In this document: positions 1 through 7,263 of the stretch, in pieces
Layout of the letters: every line of letters starts with the position of its first letter
Position numbering within the stretch: the stretch's first letter is position 1
Source of the DNA: Bacteroidota bacterium
GTDB taxonomy: Bacteria; Bacteroidota; Bacteroidia; UBA7662
Direction of reading: 5' to 3'
Assembly: GCA_016868875.1 (NCBI GenBank)
Contig: VGFN01000021.1
Span: forward strand, 1-15,402
Length of the DNA stretch: 15,402 nt
Notes under the pieces: generated by a model
Told to the model about the DNA's origin: nothing
Seen by the model: only the letters and a program-made list of their open reading frames with translations
Database searches by the model: none
Position numbers and translations under genes: made by a program

Positions 1-672
1 GTGGACAAAGCCATCGGCGATGGTGAAAGCCGTGAAGGCGCCCTTCTTAAAGTTTTGCAGAAATACATCAAGGCCTCCAAAAAGATACGCTTTGAAGGGA
101 ATGGTTACGGAGAAGAATGGCAGAAAGAAGCGGCCAAACGTGGTCTTTCCAATTATCGAACCACCCCGGAGGCCTTGGAGGCCATGGTTTCCAAATCCAC
201 GGTTCAGTTGTTCGAGAAAATGGGGGTGTACACTGAACGCGAAATCGAAGCCAGGCATGAAATTATGCTCGAGAATTACATCAAAAAGCTCCAAATCGAA
301 TCCCGGGTGGTGGGCGAGCTAAGCCTTACCCAAATCGTGCCTGCGGCGATGACCCATCAACAGCGATGTTTGGAAAACCTCCGTTTGCAGAAGGAATTGG
401 GGATCACCGCCAAAAGCTCGGCCTCTCTCAAAGTATTGGCCGAAACAATAGGGCAGCATATCGCCGCTATGGTGGAGCAAACCGAAAAAATGCGCTTGGC
501 CCGCAAAAAGGCTAACGAAATCGAATCCGCCCGAACCAGGGCCCAAGTCTATTGCGAACAGGTGAAGCCGTATTTGGAAAGTATTCGGGATCATGCCGAT
601 CGTTTGGAAATCCTGGTGGATAACGAATTGTGGCCTCTCCCCAAGTACAGGGAGTTGTTATTCCTTAAGTAA
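1..672 (+). CDS. glnN: Type III glutamine synthetase, C-terminal part (5' end outside window)
   Basis: Glutamine synthetase makes glutamine from glutamate, ammonia and ATP in the cytoplasm. Only the last ~223 residues are here. The GTG at base 1 is the window edge, not a start, because the family is about 700 residues long. The visible part matches the type III-specific C-terminal region: an FEGNGYGEEW segment, then AAKRGLSNY, a TPEAL stretch, a long helical section with IESRVVGEL and QIVPAA, and the characteristic ending EVKPYLE-type segment then LWPLPKYRELLF. The catalytic beta-barrel lies upstream and cannot be judged. Type III enzymes are typical of Bacteroidota and cyanobacteria. The gene ends at a TAA and is followed by a weak hairpin. 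The family assignment is secure; the symbol glnN is a convention for type III (some genomes use glnA). Confidence 0.93.
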   Translation: MDKAIGDGESREGALLKVLQKYIKASKKIRFEGNGYGEEWQKEAAKRGLSNYRTTPEALEAMVSKSTVQLFEKMGVYTEREIEARHEIMLENYIKKLQIESRVVGELSLTQIVPAAMTHQQRCLENLRLQKELGITAKSSASLKVLAETIGQHIAAMVEQTEKMRLARKKANEIESARTRAQVYCEQVKPYLESIRDHADRLEILVDNELWPLPKYRELLFLK

Positions 673-673
673 C

Positions 674-693
674 AGGCCTTAAGGGCTTTTTAA
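674..693 (+). terminator. Weak Rho-independent-like terminator after glutamine synthetase
   Basis: Directly after the stop codon, bases 674-679 can pair with 683-688 around a three-base loop, giving a short stem with two or three G-U pairs. A T-rich tail (TTTTTAATTTTC) follows. The stem is short, so this is only a candidate, but placement and tail fit termination before the aminopeptidase gene. Confidence 0.35.
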
Positions 694-703
694 TTTTCTT
701 GCC

Positions 704-734
704 TTCGTTCCAAAGCGGGGAATGCGTTTCTTTG
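704..734 (+). promoter_or_regulatory. Candidate Bacteroidota promoter for the M1 aminopeptidase
   Basis: TTTCTTTG at 727-734 matches seven of the eight positions of the TAnnTTTG -7 box (T for A at position 2). A TTCG at 704-707 lies 19 bases upstream, where a TTTG-like -33 element is expected. Transcription would start at about 738, which is the ATG itself, so the mRNA would be leaderless. This is pattern matching by eye only. Confidence 0.35.
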
Positions 735-737
735 GGC

Positions 738-3626
738 ATGAAAGGAATACAACGGCAGGGTATTTTCCTGCTTTGCTTTAGGTTTTTTGGGGGGCTTGGC
801 ATCCTCCTTGGAGGCTCAGCGACCTGGGCGCAGCCCACGGAACAACACGGCTGTGCAGAGGCCAAGCTAGGGGCCATGCAAAGAAGCAGACTATGGAACG
901 AAAGTGGTTTGGGACGAGTTGCGGCGCTTAATCGAGGGGCAGACGCCTACGATATTCATTATTACCGCTTTGATTTGAATGTCACCACGGCCTCTACGGC
1001 ACTGAATGGCAATGTTCTGTTCAGAGCGATTGTCTTGCAGGGAGCCATGGACACTTTTTGGTTTGAATTGCGCTCGTTTTTGACCATTGATTCGGTGGTT
1101 TTCAACGGGCAGCGTTACCTGGGTACTCAGCTGATTCGAGCAGGAGAGGTGGTTAAATTTCCTTTGAACCAGACATTGCCTACAGGCTCCAACCTCGAGT
1201 GCAGGGTATTCTACGGGGGGACCCCATCGGGCACCGGTTTCTTTGCGGGGGTGACCTCGGCGGCCTCATCGACCTGGGGGGTTCGGGCGACATGGACCTT
1301 GTCAGAACCCTTTGGCGCACCGGATTGGTTTCCTTGCAAACAAGACCTTTGGGACAAAATTGATTCGGTGGATTTCGTGGGTTCCTGTGCCAATCCCAAC
1401 AAAGTTGCTTCCAACGGATTGTTGTTTTCCACCCAAGCTTTACCGAATAACCGTAGCCGTTTTGAATGGAGAACCCGTTATCCGCAGGCATTTTATTTAA
1501 TTGCCTTTGCGGTGGCTCCTTACACGGAGTATTTGAATTATGCCAGGCCGGTCCTGGGAGATTCAGTGTTGATTCAACATTGGGTGTACAATGCCAACAA
1601 CAGTTCCGGACAGAGCTGCCTTAATTTCTGGTTGACCAATTTGAATCAAACCCCCGACATGCTGGAGCGCTTCTCCAGACAATGGATAGCCTATCCCTTT
1701 CGTGTCGAGAAATATGGCCACATGATGGCTCCACTGGGGGGAGGAATGGAACATCAGACCATGAGCACCATGGGCAGTTTCAGTACCGATTTGGTCTCTC
1801 ATGAGCTAGCGCACCAGTGGTTTGGCGACTTGGTCACCTGCGCCACTTGGAGCGATATTTGGCTGAATGAGGGTTGGGCATCGTACGGTGAATACCTGTA
1901 CCGTCAGGCGGCTTTGGGTCAAAGCTCCGCCAATTCTTGGATGACTTCAGCCCAATCCTCGGCTCGATCGGTGACCAACGCCTCGGTTTATGTTCCTGCA
2001 GGGGCTGACGAAAATCGTATCTTCAATTCTGCTTTGACGTACAAAAAGGGGGCCTGTGTTTTGCATATGTTACGGCATGAAATAGGGGACACGGTCTTCT
2101 TCAGGGCCGTAAGGCAGTATTTGTTAGGAAGACAGCATGCGGTTGCCACGACGGATGAATTCAGGCAATACCTGGAGGCGGGAAGCGGGGTCAATTTGCA
2201 ACCCTTTTTTCAAGATTGGGTTTACGGGCAGGGTCATCCGACCTACAGCCTCAGCTGGAATCAATCCGGGAACAATTTGTGGGTTCAGGTGAATCAAGCG
2301 GTAACTACCCCATCGGTGACCCCCACCTTTAGGAACAAGATCCCGATACGGCTTACGTTTTCCAATACCGGTATTCCCGCCCAAACCCTTTGGTTGCAAC
2401 CCGGAGCCTCTGTCCAAGCGTACACCGTATTAGGGACGATCTCCACCTTGAGCCTCGACCCGGATCAGATTCTTCTCAAAGGCAGCTCCACGGTTACTCG
2501 TAACAATAATCTTACAGGGTGCAGGGCCACGGATTCCACCTTTGCATTGCAGGGCTGTGTTGCGGTGGTTGGTCCCAGGGGCAGGATTTTTACCTCATCG
2601 GGGACCTTCGTGGATACCCTCAGGAATGTGGGCGGATGCGATAGCCTTCTGATTCAGCAAGTAAGTCTAAGTTCGGCTTGTGTTACCTTAGTGGGGGACT
2701 CAGCCTGCCAAGGGGGTAATGCGTCTTTGCGCCTACAGTCCAATCCCCGAACGGCTGTGATCGCCTGGCAAATTAGGTTGGTGGGGGATTTAGGTTCATT
2801 TGGACCTCCTGTTGGGGGATGGGTGGATTCCTTTTGGGGTCCGCTGCAATGGAGCGGGAATACAGGGGCTTGGACCATTTCGTGGTCCGGTTCGCCACGC
2901 GCAACCAACGCATCGTCACTGTTGAGCTTGTCCTTGACAACGATGGGAACTTTGGGAAGCCTGCGATTGGATACGGCAGCGGGGGCTCATTGGGTACAGA
3001 GTTCCGGGATTCCTTTACCGACTATGCAGTCCTTGCTGGCTCAGGGAAATCAAGGGCTGATTATTCGTCCATGCGGACAAGGTCCTACGCTCTCGGGTCG
3101 TGTTTCGTACGACCGCACCCCGCCTTTGTATTTGCAAGGAGCCGTTTGCAGGCTGCGAAGGTTAGGGACCGCTCAGGTGGTGGCAGTGGATACCACGGAC
3201 TCAATGGGAAATTATCAATTTATAGTTCCGCAGGGGGGCGGTGGAGATTTTGTGCTTGAAGTCAGCCCCCTAAGTCCTTGGGGCGGGGTCAATGCATCGG
3301 ATGCATTGCAGGTGGCCCGCTATTTCGGGGGCGGCATTGCCTGGACTCCATTGCGCATCAGGTCCGGGGATGTCAACAACAATCTTGTCACCAACGGCAC
3401 GGATGCCCTCTTGATCAGCAGGCGTTTGACCGGGCTCATCAGCACCTTTGCGGTGGCAGATTGGGTAATCGAACCCGCACAATTTACCTGGAACGGACTT
3501 GGGTCCGTTCAAGTGGATTGGGTGGTCTTGTGTGCGGGGGATGTGAACGGTTCTTATCAGCCCTCCAATTCCACGGCTCGCTTTGGATCGTCAGCAGGGC
3601 ATGCTCAAAACCGCAGGACTCCCTGA
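738..3626 (+). CDS. Exported M1-family zinc aminopeptidase with dockerin-like C-terminal repeats
   Basis: Predicted secreted metallo-aminopeptidase of 962 residues that removes N-terminal amino acids from peptides. ATG 738 is preferred over TTG 699 because it begins a signal peptide (basic start, hydrophobic core, cleavage near A31/Q32). The M1 N-terminal beta domain is followed by the exopeptidase motif GGMEH (335-339) and the zinc site HELAH (355-359) with the third ligand E378, exactly 18 residues on (HExxH-x18-E), then NEGWASY. The catalytic part ends near residue 590. The rest is modular: a Cys-rich segment like the GCDS repeats of Bacteroidota adhesins, a beta-rich region, an Ig/carboxypeptidase-regulatory-like fold (about 783-835), and dockerin-like repeats (VNASDAL 851-857, GDVNNN...NGTDAL 877-891, GDVNGSY 934-940). 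It ends 22 residues later with no obvious type IX sorting domain. Convergent with the next gene. The peptidase family is sure; cell location is inferred. Confidence 0.92.
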   Translation: MKGIQRQGIFLLCFRFFGGLGILLGGSATWAQPTEQHGCAEAKLGAMQRSRLWNESGLGRVAALNRGADAYDIHYYRFDLNVTTASTALNGNVLFRAIVLQGAMDTFWFELRSFLTIDSVVFNGQRYLGTQLIRAGEVVKFPLNQTLPTGSNLECRVFYGGTPSGTGFFAGVTSAASSTWGVRATWTLSEPFGAPDWFPCKQDLWDKIDSVDFVGSCANPNKVASNGLLFSTQALPNNRSRFEWRTRYPQAFYLIAFAVAPYTEYLNYARPVLGDSVLIQHWVYNANNSSGQSCLNFWLTNLNQTPDMLERFSRQWIAYPFRVEKYGHMMAPLGGGMEHQTMSTMGSFSTDLVSHELAHQWFGDLVTCATWSDIWLNEGWASYGEYLYRQAALGQSSANSWMTSAQSSARSVTNASVYVPAGADENRIFNSALTYKKGACVLHMLRHEIGDTVFFRAVRQYLLGRQHAVATTDEFRQYLEAGSGVNLQPFFQDWVYGQGHPTYSLSWNQSGNNLWVQVNQAVTTPSVTPTFRNKIPIRLTFSNTGIPAQTLWLQPGASVQAYTVLGTISTLSLDPDQILLKGSSTVTRNNNLTGCRATDSTFALQGCVAVVGPRGRIFTSSGTFVDTLRNVGGCDSLLIQQVSLSSACVTLVGDSACQGGNASLRLQSNPRTAVIAWQIRLVGDLGSFGPPVGGWVDSFWGPLQWSGNTGAWTISWSGSPRATNASSLLSLSLTTMGTLGSLRLDTAAGAHWVQSSGIPLPTMQSLLAQGNQGLIIRPCGQGPTLSGRVSYDRTPPLYLQGAVCRLRRLGTAQVVAVDTTDSMGNYQFIVPQGGGGDFVLEVSPLSPWGGVNASDALQVARYFGGGIAWTPLRIRSGDVNNNLVTNGTDALLISRRLTGLISTFAVADWVIEPAQFTWNGLGSVQVDWVVLCAGDVNGSYQPSNSTARFGSSAGHAQNRRTP

Positions 3627-3649
3627 CCAAAGAGCATCCTGGTTAAAGC

Positions 3650-3686
3650 CCGCAGGGTTCCGGCCTGGGGTCCTTGACTATTTTTT
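3650..3686 (+). terminator. Possible terminator between convergent genes
   Basis: In the 62-bp gap between the aminopeptidase and the minus-strand thioredoxin gene, CCGCAGG (3650-3656) can pair with CCTGGGG (3664-3670) with one mismatch and a seven-base loop. A run of six T follows at 3681-3686, about ten bases after the stem, which is farther than usual. Weak candidate. Confidence 0.28.
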
Positions 3687-3688
3687 GG

Positions 3689-4240
3689 TTATTTCAAATG
3701 GGATTTGAGTGTCTCTTCAAGGGCTGGTCCCCTTAGGTTTTTGGCGATGATCACGCCATTTCCATCAATAAGGTAACTCATGGGGATACCAGTGACCCCG
3801 TACATTTGGCCGGCGGCATTGCCCCAACCTTTGAGGTCGGAAACATGCTCTTTCCAAACTAGTTTATCTTCAGTGATTGCCCTAAGCCAAGGGTCTTTCT
3901 GTTGATCAAGGGACACGGAGAACACGGCAAAGCCATTGCCGGATTTGAATTTGGAATTTTTGAAGGCCTCGTAAGCCTTGACAACATTGGGGTTCTCGTA
4001 GCGGCATGGTTTGCACCAAGAAGCCCAGAAGTCAATGAGAACCATTTTGCCTTTGAGGTTACTGAGCCTAAGATCTTTGCCATCCACACCGGTTTGAACA
4101 ATTTCGGGGGCTTTTTCGCCAACTTTGAGGCCGCCGGGTTGGGCATTGACGATTTGAGGAAGCCACAAGAATGCTACACCACAAAGCAAAGAGAGCACGG
4201 TTGGGGAAATGGAGCGGCGATAAAACAAGGAAAGGCTCAT
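3689..4240 (-). CDS. Exported TlpA/ResA-like thioredoxin-family protein
   Basis: A 183-residue thioredoxin-fold protein predicted to reduce or isomerise disulfides of exported proteins outside the cytoplasm. An N-terminal signal peptide spans about residues 1-33 (basic FYRR, hydrophobic core, VNA cleavage site), leaving Gln34 as the first mature residue. No lipobox is present: the only Cys in the hydrophobic core (C20) is preceded by Leu. The AhpC-TSA/Redoxin-type core follows: GEKAPEI, LKGKMVLIDFW, the active site WCKPC (75-79, C76/C79), and a cis-proline loop VTGIPMSYLID. The length (~150 mature residues) is usual for the family. It is the only minus-strand gene here, transcribed away from the small-protein/mutL operon and convergent with the aminopeptidase gene. 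The exact partner (cytochrome c maturation, general redox, or stress) cannot be told from sequence. Confidence 0.9.
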   Translation of the reverse strand: MSLSLFYRRSISPTVLSLLCGVAFLWLPQIVNAQPGGLKVGEKAPEIVQTGVDGKDLRLSNLKGKMVLIDFWASWCKPCRYENPNVVKAYEAFKNSKFKSGNGFAVFSVSLDQQKDPWLRAITEDKLVWKEHVSDLKGWGNAAGQMYGVTGIPMSYLIDGNGVIIAKNLRGPALEETLKSHLK

Positions 4241-4302
4241 AGGAAAGGTTTACGAATAATTTCTTTTGGAAAAAGATGTTTAATCAGAACGCTAATTTAA
4301 GT

Positions 4303-4310
4303 CAAAATTA
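4303..4310 (-). promoter_or_regulatory. Minus-strand -7 box for the thioredoxin gene
   Basis: Read on the minus strand, bases 4310-4303 are TAATTTTG, an exact match to the Bacteroidota TAnnTTTG -7 box. Transcription would begin near 4299, giving a leader of about 58 bases before the ATG at 4240. The -33 region would fall on 4329-4332, where the opposite promoter has its own -7 box. No nearer match was found. Confidence 0.45.
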
Positions 4311-4336
4311 CATTCCGTGAACAAGCCGTAACTTTG
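4307..4336 (+). promoter_or_regulatory. Plus-strand promoter of the mutL operon
   Basis: TAACTTTG at 4329-4336 matches the TAnnTTTG box exactly. ATTA (4307-4310) lies 18 bases upstream in the -33 position and is a weak match to TTTG. The predicted start is near 4340, only about three bases before ATG 4343. The box also overlaps the in-frame TTG at 4334, which argues that the ATG is the true start. Confidence 0.5.
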
Positions 4337-4342
4337 GGGTCC

Positions 4343-4711
4343 ATGTTGGTTTCCTTTTTCAAAACGCCCGGGCACAAAAAATTCTCCTACAAGCCTTTGT
4401 ACGCCAAAGAAGAACGCAAAACAGGGGCTAAGGTGGGCGATACAGATCCTTTGGAAACCAAAAGGATACGGTTTAAGCGAAATACCATGGTCCAAGCAGG
4501 GTCAACTCGTCACCTGGGGGGCTTGCGCTTTGTGGGTCTTTTTGCGGCAATTATAGGACTGAGCGGGGTGATGGTCGGAGATGCCGAATGGCGTCAAATT
4601 TCCTTCGCCTTGATTTTGTTTGCCGGATGGGTAGGATGGCGCCTGTTTCGTTCCCGCAAGGGGACCAAGAATCTCCAAGAATCAACTCCGGGCAGCCATG
4701 TCGGAAACTGA
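4343..4711 (+). CDS. Small basic membrane protein of the mutL operon (conserved Bacteroidota family, function unknown)
   Basis: A 122-residue protein. The N-terminal half is soluble and very basic: FFKTPGHKKFSYKPLY followed by charged residues and GDTDPLETKRIRFKRN. This resembles a small Bacteroidota family often found just before mutL and sometimes mislabelled a riboflavin synthase beta subunit; that label has no support in the sequence. The C-terminal half carries two hydrophobic segments (about residues 62-78 and 85-102) separated by a short polar loop with Asp and Glu, so it probably sits in the inner membrane with both ends in the cytoplasm, followed by an Arg/Lys-rich tail. ATG 4343 is preferred to TTG 4334, which lies within the predicted -7 box. 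Its stop overlaps the mutL start by 14 bp, implying translational coupling. Function is unknown; family recognition is from memory of the motif and context. Confidence 0.75.
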   Translation: MLVSFFKTPGHKKFSYKPLYAKEERKTGAKVGDTDPLETKRIRFKRNTMVQAGSTRHLGGLRFVGLFAAIIGLSGVMVGDAEWRQISFALILFAGWVGWRLFRSRKGTKNLQESTPGSHVGN

Positions 4712-6560
4712 GCTGTTGAACGAAATTCACCTGTTGCCTGATCGGGTGATCAACCAAATTGCCGCCGGGGAGGTGGTTCAACGACCGTCTTCGGTGCTCA
4801 AGGAGTTGCTTGAAAACTCCGTGGATGCGGGGGCTAGCAGCATCAAAGTCTCCATTCGAGACGCAGGCCGTACCCTGATCGAGGTCATGGACAACGGGAA
4901 AGGCATTCGTGCAGCGCAGGCCACCAAGGCCCTCCTGCGGCATGCCACGTCCAAGATCACGGATTGGGAAGATTTGAGCCGATTGATTACCTACGGATTT
5001 CGAGGGGAAGCACTGGCTTCCATCGCGGCAGTCTCCCAAATGGAGTTGGCCAGCCGTCATATCGATGAGGCTCACGGCTTTGTTCTCTTGTGCGATGGCG
5101 GCCAAGTCCGTGAACAAAGAGAAATTGCCCATACCGTCGGCACTCGGATTTCGGTGCGTTCCTTGTTTTACAACGTTCCTGCTCGTCGTAATTTTCTCAA
5201 AAAAGACGAAACCGAATTTCGTAATCTAGAAGATGAGTTTATTCGATTGGCCTTAGCTAAGCCGGAACTTCATCTTGAGTTACAACATCAGGACAAGATC
5301 TTGCATGTTCTCAAACCTACCAACCTAAAGCAGCGTATTTATCAGTTGTTGGGAAGAGCCTTTGCCGATGCCTTGGTTCCTGTCGAAGAGCGGACGCAGC
5401 TTGTTGGAATCCAAGGATTTGTTGCCAAACCATCCGCATGCCGCAAAACTAGGTATGCCCAATACCTCTTTGTGAACGGAAGGTATTTCAGGGATTCCTA
5501 CTTGCAGCATGCCCTGAGTTCTGCCATGGAGGGCATTTTGCCTCCACAGCATTATCCGGCCTATATTCTGAATTTGGAAGTTGATTCCTCCAAAATGGAC
5601 GTGAACGTTCATCCTTCCAAAATTGAAGTCAAATTTGAAGAGGATAAAGGGATTTACGCGATCCTCAAAGCCGCAGTTCGGCGTTCATTGGGTCAATTTC
5701 AATTGATGCCTTCCCTTGATTTTGAGAAGGAGCCATTACCGGACGCCTGGGGCATAGCCTCCACTGCGCCTTCCCAAATTCAACCCCCACAGGTTCAGTG
5801 GAATCCGCGCTACAATCCATTTGAGGCCGAATCAGGCAAGCCCAGAGCCCATGCCGATCCGGCGACTTATTGGAATGCTCAAACCGTTTGGAGGGCATCT
5901 GCGGACCCCGATGCTTGGCAGGCAAATGACAAGTTCTTGATCGAGGACCAAACTTGGGGGGACGATGGCCGCATCCTTGGGGGGCAATGGGCGGTGTTCA
6001 TGTCCGATCGTGATCTCTATGTTGTGAATATTCCGGCATTGCAGGGAGTTTTGAAAACGGAGAGGCTCTTGAAGGACCTGGATGGGATCTTTAGGCCCAC
6101 ATCGACCGGTCTGAAATTGCAGACCCAAGAATGGACCATACCGCAGGATACGGATATGCAAGAGCTTAGATCCTGTGCCTTGCCGTTGGGAGTCGAATTG
6201 GAAGCGATGTTGCCGCAAAGCGAAGCGCAGGTGATTGGTATCCCTGCGGGGAGTTCATGGGCAGAGGTATCCGATTTGTTGGATTATCTATCCTCCAGCC
6301 TTTCCCAGGGCCATGTACCCGATAGATCTGAGACCTTGGGATACTTGGCGCGACGCCGCAGTACCGCATCGATTCCCGCATTGTTCGACGAAAGTATCCC
6401 CAAACAGATTAGCCTGGTTTTGCGCCAGAGAATTCGGGAAGGATTGCCATTGCATGGGCCTGATGGTCGTTCCGTCTGGAAGGTTGTCCATCCTCAATCT
6501 TTCTTTGGCCCTACTTTTGAATCCCTAACCCCCCTGAATTCCGATGAGCAATCCAATTAG
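4698..6560 (+). CDS. mutL: DNA mismatch repair protein MutL with degenerate endonuclease motifs
   Basis: MutL links mismatch recognition by MutS to strand incision and removal. The 620-residue protein has an intact N-terminal GHKL ATPase: NQIAAGEVVQRP (19-30), the catalytic Glu36 and Mg-binding Asn40 in KELLENS, DNGKGI, ATSKI, GFRGEAL and the GTRISVRSLFYNVPARR segment, then the transducer domain with VDVNVHPSK-type residues. A linker (about 350-415) leads to a dimerisation domain. There the endonuclease motif DQHAxxExxxxE aligns at 444-455 but reads NIPALQGVLKTE: only the Ala and the last Glu remain. The usual CPHGRP reads GPDGRS (587-592), and the ACR-type Cys is also absent. So ATP-driven clamp function is likely while nicking activity is doubtful. 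It starts inside the preceding gene and overlaps the rhomboid gene by 17 bp. Confidence 0.96.
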   Translation: MSETELLNEIHLLPDRVINQIAAGEVVQRPSSVLKELLENSVDAGASSIKVSIRDAGRTLIEVMDNGKGIRAAQATKALLRHATSKITDWEDLSRLITYGFRGEALASIAAVSQMELASRHIDEAHGFVLLCDGGQVREQREIAHTVGTRISVRSLFYNVPARRNFLKKDETEFRNLEDEFIRLALAKPELHLELQHQDKILHVLKPTNLKQRIYQLLGRAFADALVPVEERTQLVGIQGFVAKPSACRKTRYAQYLFVNGRYFRDSYLQHALSSAMEGILPPQHYPAYILNLEVDSSKMDVNVHPSKIEVKFEEDKGIYAILKAAVRRSLGQFQLMPSLDFEKEPLPDAWGIASTAPSQIQPPQVQWNPRYNPFEAESGKPRAHADPATYWNAQTVWRASADPDAWQANDKFLIEDQTWGDDGRILGGQWAVFMSDRDLYVVNIPALQGVLKTERLLKDLDGIFRPTSTGLKLQTQEWTIPQDTDMQELRSCALPLGVELEAMLPQSEAQVIGIPAGSSWAEVSDLLDYLSSSLSQGHVPDRSETLGYLARRRSTASIPALFDESIPKQISLVLRQRIREGLPLHGPDGRSVWKVVHPQSFFGPTFESLTPLNSDEQSN

Positions 6561-7248
6561 CCCGGGAAGGTTTGAATTCCTTCCGCCGGTCGTCAAAAAC
6601 ATGGTCATCATCAACGGCCTCTGTTTTCTGGGAACTTATGTGTTACAGACTAGCCTTGGCATGGACTTGATTGAGGTTTTGGGCATGCATTTACCCGGTT
6701 CCAAGGCGTACTCCTTTTGGCAGCCCTTGACGCACCTATTTATGCACGGGAATTTTGAGCATTTGCTGTTCAATATGTTCTCCTTCTGGATGTTCGGGAG
6801 CATTCTTGAGAATGTGTGGGGCTCCACTCGCTTTCTGACCTTTTATTTGGTGGCAGGGGTCGGCGCTGCTTTTCTGCATTACTTGGTCGTTTTCCTGATG
6901 GATATACGACCTGAATTGTTATGGATCGAGGATCAAATAAAAATGGCCAATGCAGAGACCTTGTTGGGTTTGGAAAGTCGCAAAGAAGATTTGTTGAGCG
7001 GGCCCAATATCATTGGCGCAAGCGGTGCAGTTGCCGGCATATGGATCGCCTTTGCTACCATGTTTCCCAACAATTACCTTTATCTTTTCTTCTTTGTTCC
7101 AGTCAAAGCCAAATATCTGGCGATGTTGTACGTGGGCTTTGAATTGTTGGCCGTATGGCAGGCCAATCCTACCGATAATGTGGCCCATTTTGCTCACCTA
7201 GGCGGCATGCTCTTCGGCTTTGCGATGGTTCGTTGGTTTGGCCGATAA
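6544..7248 (+). CDS. Rhomboid family intramembrane serine protease (first of two)
   Basis: A 234-residue inner-membrane protease that cuts transmembrane segments of substrate proteins. About six hydrophobic helices are visible, starting at VVKNMVIINGLCFLGTYVL. Family landmarks are in order: the WQPLTHLFMHGNFEHLLFNM segment of the L1 loop and helix 2, the nucleophile motif GASG with Ser160, and the catalytic His218 in AHLGGMLFG. A polar insertion of about 40 residues (roughly 118-155) lies before the nucleophile helix. The Ser-His dyad is intact, so activity is expected; substrates are unknown. The ATG lies within the end of mutL (17-bp overlap), so the two are probably translated from one message. 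The next rhomboid gene begins 15 bases after its stop. Confidence 0.94.
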   Translation: MSNPISPGRFEFLPPVVKNMVIINGLCFLGTYVLQTSLGMDLIEVLGMHLPGSKAYSFWQPLTHLFMHGNFEHLLFNMFSFWMFGSILENVWGSTRFLTFYLVAGVGAAFLHYLVVFLMDIRPELLWIEDQIKMANAETLLGLESRKEDLLSGPNIIGASGAVAGIWIAFATMFPNNYLYLFFFVPVKAKYLAMLYVGFELLAVWQANPTDNVAHFAHLGGMLFGFAMVRWFGR

Positions 7249-7263
7249 GCACCTCCTGCCGCG

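Noticed and set aside
1..3. GTG at the first base as a start codon for the glutamine synthetase fragment
   Set aside because: The family is about 700 residues long and the encoded sequence begins in the middle of it; the GTG is an internal Val at the window edge.
699..737. TTG 699 as start of the M1 aminopeptidase
   Set aside because: It adds 13 residues in front of a good signal peptide and lies upstream of the predicted -7 box; ATG 738 fits better.
1737..1751. GGMEH instead of GAMEN in the M1 peptidase as an active-site anomaly
   Set aside because: Secreted Bacteroidota M1 peptidases often have MEH at this position, so it is ordinary variation.
2226..2233. GGGCAGGG here and GGGGAGGG at 9952-9959 as FtsK-orienting polarity sequences (GGGNAGGG), both on the + strand
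   Set aside because: About one hit per strand is expected by chance in 15 kb, the plus strand is G-rich, and the E. coli motif need not apply in this phylum.
3278..3646. Alternative plus-strand frame over the 3' end of the aminopeptidase gene as a frameshifted sorting domain
   Set aside because: The translation has no sorting-domain features, and the main frame carries clear dockerin-like motifs to its end.
4334..4342. TTG 4334 as start of the small membrane protein
   Set aside because: It lies within the predicted -7 box and would probably not be transcribed; ATG 4343 is nine bases downstream.
7251..7258. CACCTCCT just before the second rhomboid start, identical to the 16S rRNA anti-Shine-Dalgarno
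   Set aside because: It is the wrong sense to pair with the ribosome and could not act as a binding site; most likely chance.
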